Shown: piece after piece, positions 17,790-26,304 of the stretch | Layout of the letters: each line of letters begins with the position of its first letter | Numbering within the stretch: position 1 is the first letter of the stretch | Assembly: GCA_003402345.1 (NCBI GenBank) | Contig: QFXH01000003.1 | Coordinates: forward strand, 124,001-188,000 | Direction: 5' to 3' | Length of the DNA stretch: 64,000 nt | From: Candidatus Nitrotoga sp. MKT | Lineage (GTDB): Bacteria; Pseudomonadota; Gammaproteobacteria; Burkholderiales; Gallionellaceae | The notes under the pieces: model-generated | What the model was told of the DNA's origin: nothing | Seen by the model: only the letters and a program-made list of their open reading frames with translations | Database searches by the model: none | Made by a program: the position numbers and the translations under genes

Positions 17790-18828
17790 GTTCATTTCCT
17801 GTAGTCAAAAACGTATCACTTTTGGCTACGATTTCAGGCAAAACTACTGGCCTGCGATCCACCCATTGCGCAAGATGTTCACTGGATAGGTGCGCATACT
17901 TCTGCACCATCTCCGGCGTTGACCACCCGCCCAACTCCTGCAATACGTGCAACGGAGTGCCTTCTTGAATGTGCCAGCTTGCCCATGTGTGTCTGAGGTC
18001 ATGCCAATGAAAATTCTCGATGCCAACCCGCTTTAGTGCCTTGTGCCATGCCTTGGTGTTTACCTGATGCACGGGCTTGCCGTTAAAGGTGAACACATTG
18101 GCCTGATGCTTGCCGATCTGTTTGCGTATCACTTCTACCGCTACGCTTGACAGTGGAACGGGAATCGCTTTTCTGGCCTTGGCTTGATCGGGGTGTATCC
18201 ATGCCGTTTTGCGCACTAAATCTACCTGTGACCATTGCAGACCAGTGACATTGGAACGCCGCAGCCCTGTTTCCAGACTGAAACGCACCATGTCAGCAAG
18301 ATGCAAAGGCAATTTGGAAATCAGCCTGTCAGCTTCATTCCGAGTAAGCCAGCGCACTCGCTTGGTCGGTTCCGGCAGCATTCGCACCACCGGAGCACGA
18401 TCCAGCCATTCCCATTCATTACAGGCCTTTCTGAGAATTGCCCGGACAACTTCCTGCATACGATTGACCGTTGAGTTTGCGACCCCTTCGGCTTGCTTCG
18501 CTGCAGAAATTCTGTCCAGCACATCCCGCTTGATTGCCTGCAATTCGATGCCTGTCAGATATTGATCAAGCCAGCGCAAATGATAAATGTCGCTGACCTG
18601 CGAGGTTTTATGCTTCGTCTCGCCTAGATACTTAACCACAGCATCGTTCCACTTGTAGATCGGCTTGGCTCCCAGCCTTTCCTGCTCCCACAGGGACGAT
18701 TTCAGCTTTGCTTCGTACTCTTCCGCATTTTCGCGGACGGGAGTGCCAGAACTTTGCTGTACTCGCTTGCCTTTGTGGGTGAAACGAACCCACCAGATTG
18801 ATGAGTCCTCACGCTTGTAGAGTGACAT
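17767..18828 (-). CDS. int: Tyrosine recombinase (site-specific integrase)
   Basis: 353-aa phage-type integrase. The N-terminal part is an arm-binding/SAM-like core-binding region. The catalytic domain has the first Arg in ETGLRRSNVTGLQW, the HLRH-type box HDLRHTWASWH and the nucleophile Tyr in VQKYAHLSSEHLA. Start ATG 18828 follows AAAGGAG. The stop lies 8 bp from attL, the classic int-next-to-att layout. It should catalyse recombination between the tRNA-Arg attB and attP. Confidence 0.95.
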   Translation of the reverse strand: MSLYKREDSSIWWVRFTHKGKRVQQSSGTPVRENAEEYEAKLKSSLWEQERLGAKPIYKWNDAVVKYLGETKHKTSQVSDIYHLRWLDQYLTGIELQAIKRDVLDRISAAKQAEGVANSTVNRMQEVVRAILRKACNEWEWLDRAPVVRMLPEPTKRVRWLTRNEADRLISKLPLHLADMVRFSLETGLRRSNVTGLQWSQVDLVRKTAWIHPDQAKARKAIPVPLSSVAVEVIRKQIGKHQANVFTFNGKPVHQVNTKAWHKALKRVGIENFHWHDLRHTWASWHIQEGTPLHVLQELGGWSTPEMVQKYAHLSSEHLAQWVDRRPVVLPEIVAKSDTFLTTGNEQGARLLA

Positions 18829-19043
18829 AGTAAATTCTCCTTTGTGTCACCTTCCAGCGTTCGCCATTTGGAAGAATAGAGTGAACGCAGATAGGACACA
18901 AGATCATCTTGCAGGAATGCCCAGCACTTGCCCGGTTTGGCGGCTGGAATCTCACCGGATCGCGCCTTGGATTGCACCGAGTTGGGATGCATTTTTAGGA
19001 ACGCGGCAGCTTGTTCAAGATTAAGCGTCTCCATAATCTCCAT
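18702..19043 (-). CDS. Excisionase-like helix-turn-helix protein
   Basis: 113 aa. The N-terminal MerR/AlpA-type winged helix (LNLEQAAAFLKMHPNSVQSK, then GEIPAAKPGKCWAFLQDDL) is typical of recombination directionality factors. Start ATG 19043 (or 19034) lies within the end of the rep gene. The C-terminal part overlaps the integrase start by 127 bp in another frame. Similar HTH proteins beside Rep/Int modules often carry such a Ser/Thr/Gly-rich tail, so the overlap is probably real rather than a missed stop. It likely controls excision and int expression. Confidence 0.75.
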   Translation of the reverse strand: MEIMETLNLEQAAAFLKMHPNSVQSKARSGEIPAAKPGKCWAFLQDDLVSYLRSLYSSKWRTLEGDTKENLLCHSTSVRTHQSGGFVSPTKASEYSKVLALPSAKMRKSTKQS

Positions 19044-20373
19044 CCTTTGCGCGCTGGTAGGCTGCTGCACTTTTCTTGGCGTGTTGCGCATCCAACTTGA
19101 TGCGGTTGTTGATGGTGTTGAACTTACGCCCTTTGAGCCTAGCTTTCCCCTCCACCTGAGCTGCAAGTGAAATGCCTTGCTGGTCAAAGAAAGTTGATGC
19201 GAAGTGTAGGAAAGTTCCTAACCCCTCACCCCAATCCGTGATGCCCTCTCGTGCCATGAAAGAAGAGATGTAGCCCAATCCGCCCGGAATAATCCTTTCG
19301 TCTTGTGGCAGGTTGGTAGAGCGCACACGTTCAAGCGCAAGTTGTGGAGTGGGAGTCCAAATTGCAGATTGAATATCAGACCATAGCGGATGCGTTTTCC
19401 ATCTGGATTTGTTGCTATCGTTCCCCATTTCGGTCAATCGCAGCCAGTCTGAGGTAAGGTAATTCCACAAGCCGCCGAGATTGTCGAGAAGTTGAGGAAC
19501 AGTTGCTATTCCTAACTCTCGCAGGGCAGTGTTGGCTGCTTGGAATTCATGCCTCCACAATGGATCGCCGGGCTGCCAGCCGAATGCTTCCCAAACTTTG
19601 AACAAATAGACCTTGTTGCTTTCTTCGATAATCTCTAGAAATTTGTCATAGGTTCTTGATTGAATCGCCCCACCTGAACCGATTGCCCAACCCGTGAAGC
19701 GATCTCCACTTGTCCAGTAAGCGGCTTTCTTTCTGGCGCGTGTCACCCATTGCCGAACGTTGAAATCATCCATCGGAATGCCGGGAATAAAATCGACGCA
19801 CACATCCGCCCGACTGACTTTAGGTTCGTCGTGAACAATGCCTAGACTATTAACGATAATGCGCAATTCTGATTCGATTTGAGGAATCGGAACAAACGTT
19901 AAATATTCGCTACTGATCTTGGCATAGGCGAGGGGGAGTCTTGTGCCACGGCTGATTTGAATGCGAAAACGATCATCGGAGATGACATAGCGGAAGCGAC
20001 CCGCACCGTGTGCAGCTACATTGAACAGACGATCCGCAATCACGATTTGAGCAATGGACTGTTCTTCGTCTTCGTTTGACTGTGCAGACTTCTTTCTGTC
20101 CTCTAGGCGGTCATCTACCTCATTTGATAACTCGCCCTGATAGGAGAGGTAAAGAGAATCCACGGCACATCGAAGAATCCGATTTTGTGGTTTTTCTTCT
20201 GGAATGTATTTAGAGGGTACTGTGATACTAGGCGGCGTACCCTTTGCCACCTCGCCGCATTCACGGCTTCCGCCGAGGCGCGCGCCTCCGCGCGCATCCC
20301 CGTCGGTATCCGTAAACGCTGCTGCGGCGGCTCCAGATAAACAGCCACTACAACTCAATATTTTGTCATGCAT
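19021..20373 (-). CDS. Replication initiation protein (Rep_trans/RstA-like)
   Basis: 450-aa putative initiator. Motifs resembling the phage gpII/RstA/plasmid Rep_trans family are KVSRADVCVDFIPG, IQSRTYDKFLEI (candidate catalytic Tyr region) and PLWRHEFQAANTALREL. The first 50 residues are Ala/Gly/Arg-rich from a GC-rich stretch that contains a 14-bp palindrome. The true start may therefore be internal, near PSKYIPEEKPQNR, with the GC-rich part acting as origin. Rolling-circle replication of the excised element is inferred. It overlaps the HTH gene. Confidence 0.78.
   Translation of the reverse strand: MHDKILSCSGCLSGAAAAAFTDTDGDARGGARLGGSRECGEVAKGTPPSITVPSKYIPEEKPQNRILRCAVDSLYLSYQGELSNEVDDRLEDRKKSAQSNEDEEQSIAQIVIADRLFNVAAHGAGRFRYVISDDRFRIQISRGTRLPLAYAKISSEYLTFVPIPQIESELRIIVNSLGIVHDEPKVSRADVCVDFIPGIPMDDFNVRQWVTRARKKAAYWTSGDRFTGWAIGSGGAIQSRTYDKFLEIIEESNKVYLFKVWEAFGWQPGDPLWRHEFQAANTALRELGIATVPQLLDNLGGLWNYLTSDWLRLTEMGNDSNKSRWKTHPLWSDIQSAIWTPTPQLALERVRSTNLPQDERIIPGGLGYISSFMAREGITDWGEGLGTFLHFASTFFDQQGISLAAQVEGKARLKGRKFNTINNRIKLDAQHAKKSAAAYQRAKDGDYGDA
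20275..20288. repeat. GC-rich palindrome at 5' end of rep, origin candidate
   Basis: GAGGCGCGCGCCTC is a perfect 14-bp palindrome followed at once by CGCGCGCATC. It is a strikingly GC-rich patch in an otherwise AT-rich element and lies at the N-terminal end of rep, where rolling-circle origins often reside. Confidence 0.5.
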
Positions 20374-20474
20374 AATGTCCTCGCTTAGTTAAAAAACGAG
20401 GTCAGGTTAGAGTTTTGACCCGAATTGAATCAGTACCAAACCCTGTAGAAAGACTTTTGCATGGAAATTTGTAT

Positions 20475-21488
20475 ATGTCTATCAATGAGATAAATGTCGA
20501 TGTAAATATAGGGCGCGATGCACTTAAAGGGGCAGCATCCTGTCTGCAGGAATATCTAAAACTCCATGGGGGTAGTGGTCGCCATTACAGAGTACTGGCT
20601 TTTATGGCTTCCGAAACAATCAAACGAATCGAGCAAAGCAAGCCAACAGAATTTAGCAACCTGGATTTGCAAGAAGCTGTTTTGGGGAGAATCGGGGATG
20701 ATGCAAGCGCTTGGTTGAGTCCGATATGGAGGAAGATAACAACTGAATTACTACCATCGATTAAAGATAGTCTTGAGGGATTTGCTATTACTAAAGACTA
20801 TACCGTCTACCCATGGGTGGGAAAAACTGAAAGCGCAGGTGGGTCTGGGAATGCTGCCTTATATTTCCTAACAGCGAGAGAGGTGACCTCGGAAGAGAGG
20901 GTGTCTGGTGAACTGTTGCCAACAGCGGATATTCATTACTTGCCAGCTGTGAAAATCACCCCCTCTTGGTGGGCAAAATGGCTTTTCGATCAGAATTATT
21001 CCGCTAACGGCTGGAGAAAGTTACTGTATATATTGACGCCAATGATATGGGTAATAGCCATCATTTTGTTTGCAGATATTCTGTGGATTTTATTAAGCCG
21101 AGTCAAATCACCTTTGACGCCTCAAGATGTCATATTGTTATTAACGGTCATAGGGGCGTTGTTTTATTGCCGTTATGTATTCCGCCGACTTTGGGCGTTT
21201 ATGGAAGATCGGATCATGTTAGCGCCCGATCACCTGGTAAGTATTGGTGAGTTTGGAGTTTGCGTTGAGTTATACAAAGAAGATTTCAAGGATAAGTCCA
21301 GTCCTCGAATTTTAAGGCTCGTGAAGTATTTAGCTGAATGCCCGATATGTGGCGCAGAGGTGCTTATTGATAAGGGAGAGCCAGATTTTCCAAGGAGATT
21401 AATTGGCAGGTGTCAGGAAAGTCCTATGGAACATATATTTAGCTTTGATAGGATTACCAAAACGGGAAACAAGTTGAGGAAATATTAG
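20475..21488 (+). CDS. Two-TM protein with C-terminal zinc-ribbon-like motif
   Basis: About 337 aa, function unknown. Residues 1-180 are soluble and mixed. Two membrane helices follow (ILTPMIWVIAIILFADILWI and DVILLLTVIGALFYCRYVF), then a cytoplasmic-looking domain with CPICGAEVLI and a later Cys in IGRCQESPMEH, which could form a zinc knuckle. ATG 20475 has GGAAA upstream; TTG 20415 would add 20 residues. It diverges from rep and precedes the ABC-3C operon by about 390 bp, so it may be independent cargo or an accessory membrane partner. Confidence 0.7.
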   Translation: MSINEINVDVNIGRDALKGAASCLQEYLKLHGGSGRHYRVLAFMASETIKRIEQSKPTEFSNLDLQEAVLGRIGDDASAWLSPIWRKITTELLPSIKDSLEGFAITKDYTVYPWVGKTESAGGSGNAALYFLTAREVTSEERVSGELLPTADIHYLPAVKITPSWWAKWLFDQNYSANGWRKLLYILTPMIWVIAIILFADILWILLSRVKSPLTPQDVILLLTVIGALFYCRYVFRRLWAFMEDRIMLAPDHLVSIGEFGVCVELYKEDFKDKSSPRILRLVKYLAECPICGAEVLIDKGEPDFPRRLIGRCQESPMEHIFSFDRITKTGNKLRKY

Positions 21489-21881
21489 TAGCAAAAATGG
21501 CAGCTGTTCGGCCATTGCTGCCGATGGCGTGCAGATGAAACTACGACCGGTAAGCAGCCCTCAGCGGTTATAGACGCTGAAATCATTCAGAACGGTTGCT
21601 TTCTTGAAACGCGACTGCGTGGTTTCGTCACAAAGCGGACATGAATTATTAACTGTCTCCTAAACTCATATGCAGCACCAGAGCAAGAGACAGGAAGTGC
21701 TGAGATATCTATTTTTTGGATGAATTAACATGATAACCTGCTTGAGAAGGCTACGGGTGGTAAAAGGTAATCATTAATTTAGCGTCAATAAGTTTTTATT
21801 CGTGTGATGCAAATCTTTAATATGAATAAGGTTTCGAGAGAAAACGATCAAATTTTGACAAGTTGAAGGTGGGAAAGTTAT
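21489..21881. other. Intergenic upstream of ABC-3C operon
   Basis: About 390 bp without a gene. The right end has TTGACA at 21856 and GTGGGAAAG before the SMEK-domain gene start. It probably holds the operon promoter. Confidence 0.4.
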
Positions 21882-22850
21882 ATGGTTGTTACAAGAAAAA
21901 CTGGCATGGATTCCATAATTAAATGCCTATCCTATATAAAGTCTCAGGTGGAAATTTCCGCGTCTCAAAATCTCACTGATATCAATGTTTACTCTGAAAA
22001 CTTTTTCAGGGATTTGCTGAATTTGGTCTTGGGTCACCATTTTCAGAATGTCAACATTGATGAAAAAAATGCGGCGGCAATTGACTTGGGCGACAAGTCC
22101 GCAAAGATTGCTGTTCAAGTTACTTCCACAAATGAGTTTTCCAAGATCGAGAAAACAGTGACAAAGTTCAATGAGAAAAAGCTCTATGAAACGTATGATG
22201 AGCTTAAAATAGTAATCGTCGGGAACAAGAAAACGTACAGGAAGAAAAAGATCGGAGATTCGTCCAAGCACGAATTGGACGTTGCCAAAGATGTTTGGGA
22301 TATATCCGCGCTCGTTGAGTTAATTGGCGATAAGAGTGTAAAGGAGATACAAGAAGTCCAGCGCTTCCTTGAAGAACAAGTCCAGTTTATTTCCAAAAAC
22401 CATGTCTCTAAAGAAATTGCTACCTTCGAAAATCTTATTCTGCTGCTGAGCGATGAAGACCATCCCGCTATTGGTTCCGGATTTTTAGAAGAGCCTGATC
22501 CTAACGGCAAAATCAATGAGCGGTTTGCGGATCATGCAGTGTTACTAACTAGCGAGTTTCAAAACCTCTACATCGAATATGGTGAAGTACTTTCTGATGT
22601 CCGGCAGCACTCTGAGCTAGGCCAAACAAAGCTTCGAAGACTTGGGATTTATCTTAAGACTTATAGCGATCAGGTTCTAACCGATTGCGATGGTGATCCC
22701 AAAGCAGCTCTTAAGCAGCTTGTACAAGAGTTGGAGAACTTAATGAAAAATAAGATCAAAGACTATGACGTTACAGCAATCAGATTTTTTCTAATTGACG
22801 AATTACTGAGATGTAACGTTTTCCCTAACAAGGAAGCCATAAATGCCTAG
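21882..22850 (+). CDS. SMEK-domain protein of ABC-three-component system
   Basis: 322 aa. Residues 1-130 resemble the SMEK domain, a predicted restriction-endonuclease-like fold: SIIKCLSYIKSQVEISASQN, NVYSENFFRDLLNLVLG, then NAAAIDLGDKSAKIAVQVTS, where Asp and Gln-Val-Thr fit the D...(E/Q)xK/T core. The C-terminal half is helical, with no named motif, and is probably the effector/interaction part specific to ABC-3C systems. It overlaps the next gene by 8 bp. Role: probable conflict-system effector sensed and triggered through the ATPase. Family assignment is by recognition of motifs, not by search. Confidence 0.78.
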   Translation: MVVTRKTGMDSIIKCLSYIKSQVEISASQNLTDINVYSENFFRDLLNLVLGHHFQNVNIDEKNAAAIDLGDKSAKIAVQVTSTNEFSKIEKTVTKFNEKKLYETYDELKIVIVGNKKTYRKKKIGDSSKHELDVAKDVWDISALVELIGDKSVKEIQEVQRFLEEQVQFISKNHVSKEIATFENLILLLSDEDHPAIGSGFLEEPDPNGKINERFADHAVLLTSEFQNLYIEYGEVLSDVRQHSELGQTKLRRLGIYLKTYSDQVLTDCDGDPKAALKQLVQELENLMKNKIKDYDVTAIRFFLIDELLRCNVFPNKEAINA

Positions 22851-23085
22851 CCTTTTTCTTACTGATGAACAAGTGGAGGCGTCGCCCCCCATCGTTGCTT
22901 ATAAAATAATGTCGATGATTGAAACTAAAGCAGACGAAAGAGTAAGTATCTTCGATATTACGTACGGATTTAGAAAAGAGAAATGGTTCTCATACAACAA
23001 CATTGTTTTAGGACTGATCTTTTTATATACCGCTGGCCTAATAGATTTTGACGAACCATACGTAGTAAAAGATGTTGCAAATTAA
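22843..23085 (+). CDS. ABC-three-component system middle component
   Basis: 80-aa protein between the SMEK effector and the ATPase, overlapping both (8 bp and 14 bp). The sequence (SIFDITYGFRKEKWFSYNNI and GLIFLYTAGLIDFDEPYV) looks like a small winged-helix domain. This matches the middle-component class (MC6-like) that links effector and ATPase in ABC-3C systems. The tight overlaps imply fixed stoichiometry and complex formation. The number of the class is a guess; the position and size are the evidence. Confidence 0.72.
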   Translation: MPSLFLTDEQVEASPPIVAYKIMSMIETKADERVSIFDITYGFRKEKWFSYNNIVLGLIFLYTAGLIDFDEPYVVKDVAN

Positions 23086-24799
23086 AAAGCTTTATACAGA
23101 ACCTGAAATGATTGACCCTGTCATGTTCGAAGAGGGTCTAAATCTTATATTGGGTGAAAAAGACGAGAGCAGCAATAAAACAAATGGAGTCGGAAAGTCG
23201 CTATGTATCGAGTTTATTAACTTTGCGCTTTTAAAGCAGGCAAGCGATAGTCGGGTAAAGAAAATTCCGAAGGCTATATTTTCGCCTCAAACGTATATAT
23301 GTCTCGACATTGTTGTGGGAAATGAACCAATCACGATAAAACGCTCTCTCCAAAATGCAGAGCGGCCCACATTTTACTTGAAGGAACGAATTATAGAGTT
23401 TCAAAAACTTGAAGATGCGACTTCATATCTTGGAAAAAAGCTTTTTGACAATAACGATAGAAATAGCCCCAGCTTTAGATCAATGATGGGGCCTCTGATA
23501 AGAGATGAACGCTCAGAATTTAAGTCGCTTGTGGCTTGTTATGATACGAGCAAGCGGATTCCAGACGATTATGCCCCCCATTTGTATTTACTAGGAATAG
23601 ATATACAGATATACGCCACGATCAAGCATGTCATAAATGAAATCGATGAGCTTTCGAAGCACATGAAGAAAATCAAGGATGATGTCGAGCTACTTCGACA
23701 AAAGGACATTAATGACGCACGTTCGGATATGAACGAGCTTGAAAGTGAAGTAAAAGAAATTTCTCGTAGTATCGATGCTCTTGAGAATATTTCGGGCTAT
23801 GAGTTCGTAAAAGAGGACATCATTCATCTCGAAAAGACACTTGATGATTTGAGAAGGGAAAAATCCATACTCAGATCAAAGTACCTTCGGTCGAAGCCTA
23901 TCGTTGACGCAAGCAAAATTGATTCCGGTGAAATCAGGGAATTCTATGAGCAAATGCGAAAAGGGCTAGGTGATCTGATCAAACGAGAGCTTGATGAGGT
24001 CTATCAATTCAAGAAGAAAATTGACGACTTTCAAAATCAGTTAATCTATCAAAGAAGAGATGAGATTAGAAAAAATATTGGAACAATCGATTCCCAGCTC
24101 GATATTTTGGATCAGAAATATAAGGAAAAATTGTCGGTTCTTGATCAGCAGGGCGATCTCAAAAATCTAAAGCAGACTTATTCCGCATATCAGTCGAAAT
24201 TCGATGAGGCAAGCCAGTTGAAGGCCTTTATCTCCAAGTATGATGAGCTCGAATTCCAGAAACAGCGAGCCAAAACTGAGAAGGAGCTGGAGTTGCTTAA
24301 CCTGCAATCCGCCATCCAGGAATCCAACGAGATATTGGGTTCATTGGAAGAAACCATTTTGGGGGCACACGAATTTATTCAGGGAAATCGAAAAGCGTCA
24401 TTCGAAGTTAAGCCGACTTCGAAAAAGCAGGTGGTCGAAATAACTATGCGCATAGATGATGACGGTAGTCACAGTGTCGAACGTGAAAAAGTTTTCATAT
24501 ACGATATATGCCTTTTACTGAACGACCAAACATCTGCCTACCATCCTGGGTTTCTGATTCACGATAATATTTTTGACGTCGACCAGGATACGCTCACCAA
24601 GAGTCTTGGTTATCTCGTCAACAAGGCACGATTTGGAATTGGTAAACAATATATTTTGACTTTGAATGCTGACCGCCTTGAGAACGCGATAGTAGATTCG
24701 GAACTGCTTGATTTGTTGAAGCCTGCTGTTAGGGCTACATATACTAAGGTAGAGGGAAGGCGATTCATTAAGACAAAGTATCAGGAAATCCAGAAATAG
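23072..24799 (+). CDS. DUF2326-type SMC-like ATPase of ABC-three-component system
   Basis: 575-aa ABC/SMC-like ATPase. Walker A is the variant NKTNGVGKSLCIEFINF (residues about 36-52). A long coiled coil spans about residues 180-450 (for example DELSKHMKKIKDDVELLRQK and KQRAKTEKELELLNL). The C-terminal half has the DUF2326-like block with HPGFLIHDNIFDV, which holds Walker B/D-loop residues, and ends with IGKQYILTLNADRL. Such ATPases are predicted to sense phage or foreign DNA and activate the effector through the middle component. It is the last gene of the operon. Confidence 0.82.
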   Translation: MLQIKKLYTEPEMIDPVMFEEGLNLILGEKDESSNKTNGVGKSLCIEFINFALLKQASDSRVKKIPKAIFSPQTYICLDIVVGNEPITIKRSLQNAERPTFYLKERIIEFQKLEDATSYLGKKLFDNNDRNSPSFRSMMGPLIRDERSEFKSLVACYDTSKRIPDDYAPHLYLLGIDIQIYATIKHVINEIDELSKHMKKIKDDVELLRQKDINDARSDMNELESEVKEISRSIDALENISGYEFVKEDIIHLEKTLDDLRREKSILRSKYLRSKPIVDASKIDSGEIREFYEQMRKGLGDLIKRELDEVYQFKKKIDDFQNQLIYQRRDEIRKNIGTIDSQLDILDQKYKEKLSVLDQQGDLKNLKQTYSAYQSKFDEASQLKAFISKYDELEFQKQRAKTEKELELLNLQSAIQESNEILGSLEETILGAHEFIQGNRKASFEVKPTSKKQVVEITMRIDDDGSHSVEREKVFIYDICLLLNDQTSAYHPGFLIHDNIFDVDQDTLTKSLGYLVNKARFGIGKQYILTLNADRLENAIVDSELLDLLKPAVRATYTKVEGRRFIKTKYQEIQK

Positions 24800-24997
24800 A
24801 GTCCGTAAGGTAGTGAGAATTCAAGAATACCTGAGACTAGTTCACTTAATTCAAGGTCCGCTTCTGGCACATAGTGACCGTTGGATTATGGTTCCGGAAA
24901 GTGGACATTGGCAAACCACCAAGGATTTTCAGCGATTGTCCGCATTGGCCGAAAAAAAGACGATCTCGGAAAATAACTCATACACCGAGAATTTATT
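24800..24997 (+). other. Short region after ABC-3C operon with a doubtful 63-codon frame
   Basis: A GTG-started frame (24813-25004) with AAGG just upstream encodes a 63-aa peptide with no known domain (IQEYLRLVHLIQGPLLAHSD at the start). It may be a small accessory gene of the operon or chance. Confidence 0.25.
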
Positions 24998-25100
24998 ACT
25001 GTAGTAAAAACCGTCCCGATTTGAAAACATATTAACTTTACTGTAGCCGTTTCAAATTGTTCTTGTGTGTGGCGAACTCTGGTAAAACATTGATATTAAT
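24998..25100 (+). repeat. Imperfect 100-bp direct repeat, left copy
   Basis: It starts with ACTGTAGTAAAAACCGT, identical to 26305-26321. Further shared blocks in the same order are CTGTAGC.GTTT.A, GTGTGGCGAAC.CTGGTAA and ATTGAT.TTAAT. The second copy lies just inside attR. The pair encloses the methylase remnant and the toxin-antitoxin genes. Confidence 0.8.
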
Positions 25101-25129
25101 ATAAGCGCATTCTGATCGAAACGCCTATT

Positions 25130-25342
25130 GCCAATTTGTTTCAGTCCAGATCGTTCAAGTGTCCGTGGATCGTTTCGTACGATGCAGCGTCTGAGATCAA
25201 AGAAATGTACAAGCTCAGTCAAGGCCTGACTTACGGTCTAAATTACGCGGCGCAGACTCGCTATATTGAAAATGAGGTCATGTACTTTAGCCGGAAACTA
25301 ACTCTTCCAGTTTTGTCTGATGAATTGTCCAGCGCGACCTAG
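25130..25342 (+). pseudogene. Truncated D12-class DNA adenine methylase (C-terminal remnant)
   Basis: The frame reads CPWIVSYDAASEIKEMYKLS and GLNYAAQTRYIENEVMYFS. These are the conserved last 60 residues of D12-class N6-adenine methyltransferases, where the SYD and Y.L.Y.A blocks are followed by EVMxFS. The AdoMet-binding and DPPY-containing parts are absent upstream, so it is a fragment. It may be a recombination scar from an earlier restriction-modification cargo. Confidence 0.65.
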
Positions 25343-25553
25343 TAGTATCGCCGAAGGGCTAGTTTGAATGCAGATCAGTACGAAAGTATGCTGATTTGTA
25401 AAGAATAAGGCGTAATCTGATATTTTTGTTTCAATTTATTTTTGGAATGAAGTCAGATCAGGTTTCGTTCAGGACACCTATTTCGCTTCAATCACGTGCG
25501 CAACCACCCAATTCAAATTTGCCAAAGCTAATCCAATGGATTACTATCGCCAT

Positions 25554-25889
25554 ATGATTACGATTGCCGAAGTGCCGGAATATGTCCGCCAAGCGGAGAA
25601 ACTCCTGACCGCAGATGAACGGCAAGATATTTTGAGTTATCTGGCAGCACATCCGAAATCTGGCGATTTGATCGAAGGCACAGGCGGTATTCGCAAGATG
25701 CGCTGGGGGCGAGGTGGACGCGGCAAAAGTGGCGGGGTGCGGGTAATCTACTACTACCACAGCGAAGTGATGCCGCTTTATCTGCTAGCGATGTTCGCCA
25801 AGAATGAGCAGGCCAATTTGAGCAAGGCGGATCGCAACAGTATGGCAAAGTTGGTGGATATTTTGGTTGCAACTTGGATTGAGAGGTAA
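25554..25889 (+). CDS. HigB/RelE-type toxin
   Basis: 111-aa toxin of the HigB-2/RelE superfamily, paired with a NadS-like antitoxin. Recognisable segments are TPEY-like AEVPEYVRQAEKLL, DLIEGTGGIRKMRWGRGGRG and GGVRVIYYYHSE. These give the RelE fold with basic surface residues expected to cleave ribosome-bound mRNA. ATG 25554 matches the usual N-terminus (MITIAE); ATG 25536 is an alternative. The toxin gene comes first, as in higBA loci, and is followed after 3 bp by the antitoxin. Confidence 0.9.
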   Translation: MITIAEVPEYVRQAEKLLTADERQDILSYLAAHPKSGDLIEGTGGIRKMRWGRGGRGKSGGVRVIYYYHSEVMPLYLLAMFAKNEQANLSKADRNSMAKLVDILVATWIER

Positions 25890-25892
25890 TAA

Positions 25893-26177
25893 ATGGGAAA
25901 AGCTTTTGACAGTATTTCGCGTGGTTTGAATGAAGCTATCGCACACGCGAAAGGCGAGAAGGTCGCGGTGAAACTTTACAAACCGGAGGCGGTGGATGTC
26001 TCTGCCTTGCGCCGTAATATGGGTATGACGCAAGAGCAGTTTGCTGCCCGTTTCGGGTTTTCGGTGGCGACGTTGCGCCATTGGGAGCGCGGGGATCGTT
26101 CACCGCAAGGTGCGGCGCTGGTGCTGCTGAATGTCATCAAGCGCGCGCCGGAAGCGGTTACGGCTGCGCTGAACTGA
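25893..26177 (+). CDS. NadS/HigA-type antitoxin (XRE helix-turn-helix)
   Basis: 94-aa antitoxin. The N-terminal segment (FDSISRGLNEAIAHAKGE) should bind the toxin. The C-terminal HTH (LRRNMGMTQEQFAARFGFS then TLRHWERGDRSPQG) should bind the operon promoter and autoregulate. It is the partner of the HigB-like toxin. The pair likely stabilises the integrative element. Confidence 0.92.
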   Translation: MGKAFDSISRGLNEAIAHAKGEKVAVKLYKPEAVDVSALRRNMGMTQEQFAARFGFSVATLRHWERGDRSPQGAALVLLNVIKRAPEAVTAALN

Positions 26178-26221
26178 GCAGTATCACAAATGCTTCGCAC
26201 TTGTAGATAGTATCGTCACAG

Positions 26222-26233
26222 ACTGGCGCGCCA
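26222..26233. repeat. 12-bp palindrome downstream of antitoxin
   Basis: Positions 26223-26234 read CTGGCGCGCCAG, a perfect palindrome in the 250-bp gap between antitoxin and attR. Possibly an integrase or host-factor site; no function assigned. Confidence 0.3.
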
Positions 26234-26304
26234 GATTGTGGCTTGTTTTATCGGCACAACAGCGATGCTCTTGCGCAAAGTCATTACAGACTTGCTACCG
26301 CAAG

